Below, piece after piece: positions 31,467 through 38,545 of a stretch of 64,000 nt of DNA; position 1 is the stretch's first letter, and each line of letters starts with the position of its first letter. The position numbers were made by a program, and so were the translations under genes. The notes under the pieces were generated by a model, which did not search any database, was not told where the DNA came from, and worked only from the letters and a program-made list of their open reading frames with translations. Source of the DNA: Streptomyces pseudovenezuelae (GTDB taxonomy: Bacteria; Actinomycetota; Actinomycetes; Streptomycetales; Streptomycetaceae); the NCBI RefSeq assembly GCF_029892565.1, contig NZ_JARXVH010000011.1, positions 248,001 through 312,000 on the forward strand, in the 5' to 3' direction.

Positions 31467-32507
31467 TCACGGCGTGGGCACACCGCGCTCCAGGTACATC
31501 GCGGCGCCCCGCTCCCGGGCCCGCAGCGCCCAGCGCAGCCGCTCGTAGCGGACCGGCGGGAGCAGTTCTGCGGCCTCCTCCTCGGTGACGAAGCGCCAGT
31601 CGCGCAGTTCGGGGCCGGGCAGCAACAGCCGCGCCGCCTCGGTGGAGTCCAGGCGCCCGCCGTCGTAGAGCAGGCGCAGTCCGCCGAAGCCGGGCGGTGC
31701 GGGGGCCTCCCAGTCGACGACGAGGAGATGCGGTACGTCGGCGAGGCGGATGCCGGTCTCCTCGGTGACCTCGCGCATGCCGGCGCGGGCAGGAGCCTCG
31801 CCGGGTTCGACGACACCGCCGGGGAACTCCCAACCGGCCTTGTAGGTGGGGTCGACGAGCAGCACCCGGTCCTGTTCGTCGAAGAGCAGGACGCCGGCGG
31901 CGAGCGTCTCGGCGGTGGGCTCGGGCGTCTGCACGATGTCGCAGACCGGCACCTCACCACGCCCGCAGGCCTCCGCGATCCGGACGGCGGTCTGGTACGG
32001 GGTGAGGGCGCCGGAGTCGACGGGGTGGGCGTCGGCGGTGAGCCAGGAGGCGAGGGCGGCGCGGTACGGCTCGATGTGGTCGTAGGCCCACTGCCGTTGT
32101 CGCAGCTCTCCGTCGGGGAGGTCCGGTGGGACCTCCCGCCCGGCTATTCGCTCCCGCAGGATCGTTTCCGCCGGAGCCAGGAGGACATGCCGAACGGCGA
32201 TGCGGCGCGCGGCCAGACCACCGAAGATCTCGTCGCGGTACTCCTGGCGCAGGAGGGTCATCGGGACCACGAGGGTGCCGCCGAGTTCGGCGAGCATCGC
32301 GGCCGCCGTGTCGATCACGAGGCGTCGCCAAATCGGCAGGTCCTGGAAGTCGCCGACCTCGGCGAGGTGCTTGGGCGGCAGCAGGTGTGTCAGTGCCCCG
32401 CCGATGACCTCGGGGTCGAAGAGCGTGCTGTTCGGGATCAGGTCGATCAGTTCCCGTGCGGTGGCGGTCTTCCCGGCACCGAACGCCCCGTTGATCCAGA
32501 CGATCAC
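31467..32507 (-). CDS. TmrB-like P-loop kinase fused to NUDIX hydrolase
   Basis: 346 residues from GTG at 32507 (GGGGGA 6-8 nt upstream). Residues 1-175: P-loop WINGAFGAGKTATAREL, DPEVIGGAL, and DFQDLPIWRRLV, matching the N-terminus and layout of TmrB-like tunicamycin-resistance ATPases. Residues about 205-346: NUDIX domain with box GGVVEPGEAPARAGMREVTEETGIRL (GX5EX7REUXEEXGU intact). NUDIX domains hydrolyse nucleoside diphosphate-X substrates, and TmrB-type proteins bind ATP and protect against UDP-GlcNAc-like antibiotics. Fusion implies linked action on one nucleotide-sugar-like compound, which is inference. Confidence 0.9.
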   Translation of the reverse strand: MIVWINGAFGAGKTATARELIDLIPNSTLFDPEVIGGALTHLLPPKHLAEVGDFQDLPIWRRLVIDTAAAMLAELGGTLVVPMTLLRQEYRDEIFGGLAARRIAVRHVLLAPAETILRERIAGREVPPDLPDGELRQRQWAYDHIEPYRAALASWLTADAHPVDSGALTPYQTAVRIAEACGRGEVPVCDIVQTPEPTAETLAAGVLLFDEQDRVLLVDPTYKAGWEFPGGVVEPGEAPARAGMREVTEETGIRLADVPHLLVVDWEAPAPPGFGGLRLLYDGGRLDSTEAARLLLPGPELRDWRFVTEEEAAELLPPVRYERLRWALRARERGAAMYLERGVPTP

Positions 32508-32596
32508 GGACAGTTCCCCCTCTTCTATTGGCCCCCTGAGGCTTGCCCGTTTCACCCTGCCACGAAAACCAGCCCCAGTTGAGAGCGCATGAAGAG

Positions 32597-32637
32597 GGGC
32601 GCCGATGCCCACCGCCACAGCGGGGACACCGGCGCCC
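32597..32637. terminator. Possible terminator of the small secreted protein gene
   Basis: Eight-bp stem GGGCGCCG / CGGCGCCC with a 25-nt loop that can itself pair, 21 bp downstream of the minus-strand stop at 32658. Confidence 0.5.
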
Positions 32638-32657
32638 TGTGGGGACCGTGCGTGACG

Positions 32658-32870
32658 TCAGCCGTTCTCCCCCAGGGCCTTGTCGGCGTCGGCGAAGCTG
32701 TCCTTGCTGATCGTTCCGGCGACCGTGCCGAGGGTGTCGTCGACGCTCAGGCCACCCAGTGTCTGTTGATCGCCCAGTACCTGGTGGTCGCCCCCGTGTG
32801 TCGGGCTGATCGCGGCGACGACGAACCCGGTGGCGAGGGAGGCGATGGCGAGCATGCTGCGCTTCTTCAT
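32658..32870 (-). CDS. Small secreted protein of unknown function
   Basis: 70 residues from ATG at 32870. Signal peptide MKKRSMLAIASLATGFVVAA then a mature domain of about 48 residues rich in Gly, Asp and Thr (VLGDQQTLGGLSVDDTLGTV) without cysteines. A weak binding site (CCGGGC) precedes the start. The frame is open further upstream to 33095 but that part is Arg/Pro rich and not signal-like. Not a chaplin or rodlin by sequence; a small structural or signalling peptide is possible. Confidence 0.55.
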   Translation of the reverse strand: MKKRSMLAIASLATGFVVAAISPTHGGDHQVLGDQQTLGGLSVDDTLGTVAGTISKDSFADADKALGENG

Positions 32871-33399
32871 GCCCGGTTCAACTGCGTGGACCGGGCAGGG
32901 GTCACGCACCCGTTCCGGCGGTCCCCGAGCGGGCATCCTGGTACCGGCGACCGAGCCGACCGGGGGGCGGGCGGATGGACGCGGGCGACGGACACATCCA
33001 CGTCGACTCGAACATGCTCCGCGACAACGCCGCGGTTCGGGCACGCTGGCGGCCACCTTCGGTCTCGTCGGCGATGCGCCGGGCACCGTCACCACGGGCT
33101 GCGGCCTCCGGGTCCCGTACGCGCTCAGTCATCCGATCTCCCACCGAACCCTCGGTAGGGATACTTCGTCGCAACGATGACCACGCCCCGCACGCCCTCC
33201 ACGGGACGCCAACCAACACAACCGAACGCGCGGTACGGATCCCGCCCCTGCCTGGCACCGATGTCAAGGGTCTGACGGGATACCAAACCACTGCTTCCAC
33301 ACCTCTTCCAACACAGTCAGACACGTCCTACCGTAAACGCGCATGGATGACGCGAACATGACGTCATCCCATCTTTCGCGCGTTCGGAGGAATGCAACG
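32871..33399. other. 529-bp region without a confident gene
   Basis: No CDS called. On the plus strand an ATG at 32975 (GGGCGG upstream) opens MDAGDGHIHVDSNMLRDNAA, after which the frame becomes Arg/Pro/Ser rich; continuing in another frame gives SGTLAATFGLVGDAPGTV. This looks like a small decayed plus-strand ORF with a frameshift near 33035, possibly of an ESX-like secreted helical protein, but support is weak. A minus-strand 76-codon frame (33132-32902, GGGAG upstream) is an alternative. The right end holds the alpha-galactosidase promoter and inverted repeat. Confidence 0.5.
33345..33369. promoter_or_regulatory. Operator-like inverted repeats upstream of the alpha-galactosidase gene
   Basis: GGATGACG-N9-CGTCATCC (33345-33352 / 33362-33369) with a nested palindrome ATGACGTCAT (33358-33367), 31 bp before the start codon. 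A plausible promoter, TTCCAA-N17-TACCGT, precedes it (33306-33334). No LacI-type core is present, so a different regulator is indicated. Confidence 0.5.
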
Positions 33400-35436
33400 A
33401 TGCGTCACCTCTACACCCGCACAACCCGCCGAAGAGTCGTCGGAGCTGTCACCGCGGGACTGCTGTGCGCCGCCGGGCTCGCCGCCCCGGCCATGGCGGC
33501 GGCACCCGCCGACCGGCCCCGTACCGAGCCCGCCGCACCGGCCCCGGCCGACGGCCTCGCCCTCACCCCGCCGATGGGCTTCAACAACTGGAACTCCACG
33601 AACTGCCGCCCGGAGTTCAACGAGGCCATGGTGGAGGGAATCGCGGACCTCTTCGTCGCGAAGGGTCTCAAGGACGCCGGCTACCAGTACGTCAACCTGG
33701 ACGACTGCTGGGCCCTGCCCAGCAGGGACGCGGACGGCAAACTCGTACCGGATCCGGTGCGCTTCCCCCACGGGATCAAGGCCGTCGCCGACTATGTGCA
33801 CTCCAAGGGCCTCAAGCTCGGGATCTACACCAGCGCGGGCACGAAGACGTGCAACGACGCGGGATTCCCGGGTGCGTTGGGCCATGAGTACAGCGACGCC
33901 CAGCAGTTCGCCGACTGGGGCGTGGACTACCTCAAGTACGACAACTGCAACAACCAGGGCGTGGACGCCAAGTTGCGCTACACGACCATGCGCGACGCGC
34001 TGAAGGCGACCGGGCGGCCCATCGTCTACAGCCTCTGCGAATGGGGCGAGAACAAGCCCTGGGAGTGGGCGGCGGACGTGGGCCAACTGTGGCGCACGAC
34101 CGGTGACATCAGCGACAACTGGGGCTCGATGGTGTCGATCCTCAAGCAGAACCTGCCGCTCGCGCAGTACGCCGGTCCCGGGCACTGGAACGACCCGGAC
34201 ATGCTGGAGGTCGGCAACGGCGGCATGACCGACACCGAGTACCGCTCGCACTTCTCGATGTGGTCGATCATGGCGGCCCCGCTGCTCATCGGCTCGGACC
34301 TGCGCAAGGCGTCCCAGGCGACCTTCGACATCCTCGACAACAAGGAGGTCGTCGCGGTCGACCAGGACCCGCTGGGCAAGCAGGGCACGGTCGTCTCCTC
34401 CGAGGGCGGACGCTGGGTCGTCAGCAAGCAGATGAAGGACGGCAGCCGCACGGTGGCGCTCTTCAACGAGTCGGGCAGCGCCCAGCGCATCGCCACGACC
34501 GCCGCCGCCGTCGGCCTGCCCCGCGCCCACGCCTACACGCAGCGCGACCTGTGGCAGCACAAGAGCTTCAACACCGCGGGCACGATCGCGGCGACCGTCC
34601 CGGCACACGGCACGGTCCTGCTGCGGATCTCCGCGGACCGCAAGTGGGCCACCAACCCGCCGGCCGTCGAACTCGGCCTGGGCGGCAGCCCGTTGATCGA
34701 GGCGGGCAAGAAGTTCCCGCTGACCTCCACGGTCACCGACCTCGGGCGCACGGCGGCCGAGCACGTCTCGGTGACACTGTCCGGACCCGCGGGTTGGAAG
34801 ATCAAGGCGACGTCGTCGACCAAGGCCAAGGAACTGAGGACGGGCCGATCGCTGCGCAGCAAGTGGTCGCTCACCGCGCCGAAGGGGACACCGACAGGGT
34901 CGTACGACCTGAAGCTCAAGGCGAGTTACCGCTCGCCGAAGGGGGCCCGCGTCGAGAGCGTCCTGCCATTGACCGCGTCCGTGGTCGTGGCGCCGCCCGC
35001 GGGTGTCTCCGGGCTCGGGGATCTGCCGTGGCTGTCGGCCACCAGCGGCTGGGGGCCGGTGGAGCGCAACACCAGCAACGGGGAGAGCGCCGCGGGTGAC
35101 GGGAATCCGATCACCATCGGCGGAGTCGTGTACGCCAAGGGGCTCGGCGTACACGCCGACAGCGACGTCGAGTTCTACACCGGCAAGGCGTGCGAGAAGG
35201 TCACCGCGGACGTCGGCGTCGACGACGAGAAGGGCGCGAACGGCACCGTCGCCTTCGAGATCTGGGCCGACGGCACCAAGGTCGCCTCGACCGGCACCCT
35301 CACCAACGCGATGCCGGCCCAGCCGATCACCGCGGACGTGACCGGCGCCCAGGTGGTCCGGCTCGTCGTCACCAACGGCGGGGACGGGTTCGACTCCGAC
35401 CACGCGGACTGGGCGGGCGCGCAGCTGAGCTGCTGA
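33400..35436 (+). CDS. Secreted GH27 alpha-galactosidase with NPCBM domain
   Basis: 678 residues from ATG at 33400 with GGAGG 9 nt upstream. Signal peptide about 1-33 with an RRR start and AMA cleavage site. GH27 catalytic barrel about 48-330: TPPMGFNNWNS, nucleophile Asp181 in YLKYDNCNN, acid/base Asp236 in TTGDISDNW, and HWNDPDMLEVG. The C-terminal beta domain (about 330-410), an NEW3-like segment (about 425-530, ELGLGGSPLIEAGKKFPLT...) and an NPCBM galactose-binding domain (about 540-678, VYAKGLGVHADSDVEFYTG). It removes alpha-galactosyl residues outside the cell. A ROK kinase and LacI regulator follow, suggesting a galactoside-use cluster. Confidence 0.95.
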   Translation: MRHLYTRTTRRRVVGAVTAGLLCAAGLAAPAMAAAPADRPRTEPAAPAPADGLALTPPMGFNNWNSTNCRPEFNEAMVEGIADLFVAKGLKDAGYQYVNLDDCWALPSRDADGKLVPDPVRFPHGIKAVADYVHSKGLKLGIYTSAGTKTCNDAGFPGALGHEYSDAQQFADWGVDYLKYDNCNNQGVDAKLRYTTMRDALKATGRPIVYSLCEWGENKPWEWAADVGQLWRTTGDISDNWGSMVSILKQNLPLAQYAGPGHWNDPDMLEVGNGGMTDTEYRSHFSMWSIMAAPLLIGSDLRKASQATFDILDNKEVVAVDQDPLGKQGTVVSSEGGRWVVSKQMKDGSRTVALFNESGSAQRIATTAAAVGLPRAHAYTQRDLWQHKSFNTAGTIAATVPAHGTVLLRISADRKWATNPPAVELGLGGSPLIEAGKKFPLTSTVTDLGRTAAEHVSVTLSGPAGWKIKATSSTKAKELRTGRSLRSKWSLTAPKGTPTGSYDLKLKASYRSPKGARVESVLPLTASVVVAPPAGVSGLGDLPWLSATSGWGPVERNTSNGESAAGDGNPITIGGVVYAKGLGVHADSDVEFYTGKACEKVTADVGVDDEKGANGTVAFEIWADGTKVASTGTLTNAMPAQPITADVTGAQVVRLVVTNGGDGFDSDHADWAGAQLSC

Positions 35437-35484
35437 GCCCCCGTGGGGCCCAGCAGCAGGGGTGAACGTTCCTGCCGAGGGCTG

Positions 35485-36432
35485 TCAGACCGTGGCCGCG
35501 TCCGTCCGCCGGGCGAGCGCGGCCGCGGCCGCTCCCACCAGACCGGCGTCCGTGCCCATCTGGGCCGGCGTGACCTCCAGGCGCTGCACGAAGGACAGCG
35601 TCGCGTAGTCGCCCAGGGCCTTGCGCAGCGGCGTGAACAGCACGTCGCCCGCCTTGCCCACGCCCCCGCCGATCACCGCGATGTCGATCTCCACCAGGGT
35701 CGCCGTGGCCGCGATACCGGCGGCCAGCGCCCGGGCGGCGCGGTCGAAGGAGGCCACCGCGACCGGGTCGCCATTGCGTGCGGCGGCGGCCACGGCGGCG
35801 GCCGAGGTGTCGCCGTCGGGGCCCGGCTGCCAGCCGTTCTCCAGGGCGCGGCGGGCGATGTTGGGCCCGCTCGCGATGCGCTCCACGCAGCCGCGCGAGC
35901 CGCACGGGCACAGGTCGCCATCCAGGTCGACGCTGATGTGGCCGATGTGACCCGCGTTGCCCGTCGGGCCGGGGTGCAGTTGGCCGTTGAGGACCAGGCC
36001 GCCGCCGACGCCGGTGGAGACCACCATGCACAGCGCGTTGTCGTGGCCGCGGGCCGCGCCCTGCCAGTGCTCGGCCGCCGTGATCGCCACGCCGTCGCCG
36101 ATCAGCTCGACCGGCAGCCCGCCGGCCGCCTCCTGAACTCGACGGACCAGCGGGAAGTCGCGCCAGCCCGGCACGTTCACCGGGCTGACCGTGCCCGCGG
36201 TGGCGTCCACCGGGCCGGCGCTGCCGATGCCGAGCGCCGTGGCGCGTCCCCACTCGGGTGCGGCGGTGAGTTCGCCGAGGACCTCCTCCACGGCTCCCAT
36301 CACGGTCTCGCCGTCGTCCTGCGCGGGTGTCGCGCGCTGGGCGCGCACCACGATCTGGCCGTGGCCGTCCACCAGCGCCCCGGCGATCTTGGTGCCGCCG
36401 ATGTCGAGCGCGGCCACGAAGTCGGTGTGCAT
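35485..36432 (-). CDS. ROK-family sugar kinase
   Basis: 315 residues. ATP-binding DIGGTKIAGALVDG (about 10-23), the ROK signature GNAGHIGHISVDLDGDLCPCGSRGCVE with the zinc-binding CxCGxxGCxE motif, and the second ATP motif DIAVIGGGVGKAGD. In the catalytic block the usual N-D before AxxAAEH is GDGVAITAAEHW, which keeps the Asp. It phosphorylates glucose, N-acetylglucosamine, mannose or a related hexose. Divergent from the LacI regulator with an operator between them (36572-36583), so it is likely induced by its sugar. Confidence 0.93.
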   Translation of the reverse strand: MHTDFVAALDIGGTKIAGALVDGHGQIVVRAQRATPAQDDGETVMGAVEEVLGELTAAPEWGRATALGIGSAGPVDATAGTVSPVNVPGWRDFPLVRRVQEAAGGLPVELIGDGVAITAAEHWQGAARGHDNALCMVVSTGVGGGLVLNGQLHPGPTGNAGHIGHISVDLDGDLCPCGSRGCVERIASGPNIARRALENGWQPGPDGDTSAAAVAAAARNGDPVAVASFDRAARALAAGIAATATLVEIDIAVIGGGVGKAGDVLFTPLRKALGDYATLSFVQRLEVTPAQMGTDAGLVGAAAAALARRTDAATV

Positions 36433-36571
36433 CAGTGTCGGATCTCCCCGTCAACCAATTGGATCTCCGCCGGCCGGGGGAAAGTTCCCCCTTCAACCAC
36501 GGAGAAGTGTGGGCCGGTCTCGCGGTGGGGGCGCAGGCCGGAGATTGCGGTGGACAGTCTCTCTTGCATAT

Positions 36572-36583
36572 GACAACGTTGTC
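36572..36583. promoter_or_regulatory. LacI-type operator GACAACGTTGTC
   Basis: Perfect 12-bp palindrome with the AACGTT core of LacI-family operators, in the divergent gap between the ROK kinase and LacI genes; it can control both. Confidence 0.75.
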
Positions 36584-36669
36584 CAGGCTCTATGCTCGAC
36601 GCCACATCCTCATACAACCTCATGGTCCGACGCATCCCCATGGGACGAGACAGGACAGGACAGCGCATC

Positions 36670-37719
36670 GTGCCAGAGACCGCCCGTCGCTCAGACCACC
36701 TCAACGCCACTCGTTACGGCAATCGTCCCACCATGAAGGACGTGGCCGCGCGCGCCGGCGTCGGCCTGAAGACCGTGTCCCGCGTGGTCAACGGCGAGCC
36801 CGGGGTCACCCCGGAGACCGAGCGCCGGGTCCAGGAGGCCATCGACGCGCTGGGTTTCCGGCGCAACGACAGCGCGCGCGTGCTGCGCAAGGGCCGCACC
36901 GCGAGCATCGGTCTGGTCCTGGAGGACCTCGCCGACCCGTTCTACGGCCCGCTCAGCCGCGCGGTCGAGGAGGTGGCCCGCGCACACGGCGCCCTGCTGA
37001 TCAACGGCTCCAGCGCGGAGGACCCGGACCGCGAGCAGGAGTTGGCGCTGGCACTGTGCGCGCGGCGGGTGGACGGGCTGGTGGTGATCCCGGCCGGCGA
37101 CGACCACCGCTACCTGGAGCCCGAGCTCAAGGCGGGCGTCGCCACGGTCTTCGTGGACCGGCCGGCCGGGCGGATCGACGCCGACGTGGTCCTGTCCGAC
37201 AACTTCGGCGGCGCCCGCGACGGCGTCGCCCACCTCATCGCCCACGGCCACCGCCGGATCGGCTTCATCGGCGACATGCCCCGCATCCACACGGCCGCCG
37301 AGCGGCTGCGCGGCTACCGGGCCGCCCTGGAGGACGCCGGGACGCAGGTCGAGGACTCCTGGATGTCCCTGGGCGTCACGGACCCGCAGCGGGTGCGCCG
37401 GGCGGCCGAGGAGATGCTGGCAGGACCCGACCCCGTCACCGCGATCTTCGCGGGCAACAACCGGGTGACGGTCACCGTGGTCCGCGTGCTCGCCGAGCAC
37501 AGCCGCCCGACCGCCCTGGTCGGTTTCGACGACTTCGAGCTCGCCGACCTGCTGCAGCCGGGCGTCACCGTCATCGCCCAGGACGCGGCCGCCCTCGGCC
37601 GCACGGCCGCGGAACGCCTCTTCCGCCAGCTGGACGGCACCCTGATCGCCCCCGAGCGCATCGAACTGCCGACCCGCCTGATCGCCCGCGGTTCGGGCGA
37701 AGTGCCCCCGGCGGTCTGA
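36670..37719 (+). CDS. LacI-family transcriptional regulator
   Basis: 349 residues from GTG at 36670 (AGGACAG 8-9 nt upstream); ATG at 36640 or 36592 are less supported. HTH: TMKDVAARAGVGLKTVSRVVNGEPGVTPETERRV (about 21-54). Effector domain with SIGLVLEDLADPFYGPLSRAVEE and the CxxRRVDGLVVIPAG and NFGGARDGVAHLIAHGHRRIGFIGD blocks. The adjacent ROK kinase and upstream alpha-galactosidase point to a sugar effector. Autorepression via the palindrome at 36572 is likely. The downstream gene (37727) follows after 7 bp and uses the GAGG next to its stop as binding site, so the two are co-transcribed. Confidence 0.94.
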   Translation: MPETARRSDHLNATRYGNRPTMKDVAARAGVGLKTVSRVVNGEPGVTPETERRVQEAIDALGFRRNDSARVLRKGRTASIGLVLEDLADPFYGPLSRAVEEVARAHGALLINGSSAEDPDREQELALALCARRVDGLVVIPAGDDHRYLEPELKAGVATVFVDRPAGRIDADVVLSDNFGGARDGVAHLIAHGHRRIGFIGDMPRIHTAAERLRGYRAALEDAGTQVEDSWMSLGVTDPQRVRRAAEEMLAGPDPVTAIFAGNNRVTVTVVRVLAEHSRPTALVGFDDFELADLLQPGVTVIAQDAAALGRTAAERLFRQLDGTLIAPERIELPTRLIARGSGEVPPAV

Positions 37720-37726
37720 GGCGCGC

Positions 37727-38545
37727 ATGGCGGACCGCACGCTGGAGGCACTGGGTCTGGCGGAGGCCCCCCGTGACCATCCGCTGCTCTACCCGGGGGC
37801 GTGGCCGGCGGGGTCCGGGCTGCTCGACGGCGACCGGTACCTGCCGCTCGAAGACGATCGCTTCTTCCCGCTCGACCGCCTGGTGGACGAGAACCGCGCG
37901 CCCGTCCTCGCCGTCGGCTCCAACGCCTGCCCGGGTCAACTCCGCCACAAGATGGCCGAGTACGGGATCACCTCGCCCATCCCGATGGTGAAGACCCGGG
38001 TCACGGGCCTCGACGTGGGCGTCTCCGCGCACGTCAGCCGCATGGGGTACGTGTCGGCGTCACCGGTCGAAGCCCCGGGCGCGGTACGGGAGTTGTTCGT
38101 GATCTGGCTCGACGGCGAGCAACTCGCGGTCGTCGACGCCAGCGAGGGCGTGCCGCTGCCCTACGGCAACTACCGCCGGGCCTGGCTGAGTTCGCCGGCG
38201 GTACGGATCGAGACGGAGTACGGCACGGCACTGGCCGGCGTGTACGCCTACGTCAACCGCCGCGGGGTCCTGCACGACGGCACCGGCGCGCCACGCCCGC
38301 ACCCGGGCCAGCGGGAGCTGCTCACCGAACTCCTCGTGGGGTCAGCACGGTTGAGGGAGCTGTTCGGTGTCACGCCCGAGGAGTTCTGCGCGCGGGCGCG
38401 TGCCGACCGCCGGCTGTGCGAGCGGGGCACGCGCCTGTTCGCGCGGGAGAAGCGGGTGACGGCGTCCGGCCTGGAGAGGTTCGTACGGGATCAGCAGACC
38501 GGGAGCCCGGGGACCGGAGCGTCGTTGTCCCCGCCCTTGATGTAG
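37727..38545 (+). CDS. Conserved protein with GGCT-like N-terminal motif
   Basis: 272 residues, not confidently recognised. VLAVGSNACPGQLRHKMAEYG (about 60-80) resembles the YGSN nucleotide-like loop of gamma-glutamylcyclotransferase-fold proteins, and the later AGVYAYVNRRGVLHDG and LFGVTPEEFCARARAD segments form the rest of a single soluble domain. No signal peptide. It is co-transcribed with the LacI regulator, so a link to sugar metabolism is possible but unproven. The 3' end overlaps the convergent kinase gene by 55 bp. Confidence 0.65.
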   Translation: MADRTLEALGLAEAPRDHPLLYPGAWPAGSGLLDGDRYLPLEDDRFFPLDRLVDENRAPVLAVGSNACPGQLRHKMAEYGITSPIPMVKTRVTGLDVGVSAHVSRMGYVSASPVEAPGAVRELFVIWLDGEQLAVVDASEGVPLPYGNYRRAWLSSPAVRIETEYGTALAGVYAYVNRRGVLHDGTGAPRPHPGQRELLTELLVGSARLRELFGVTPEEFCARARADRRLCERGTRLFAREKRVTASGLERFVRDQQTGSPGTGASLSPPLM

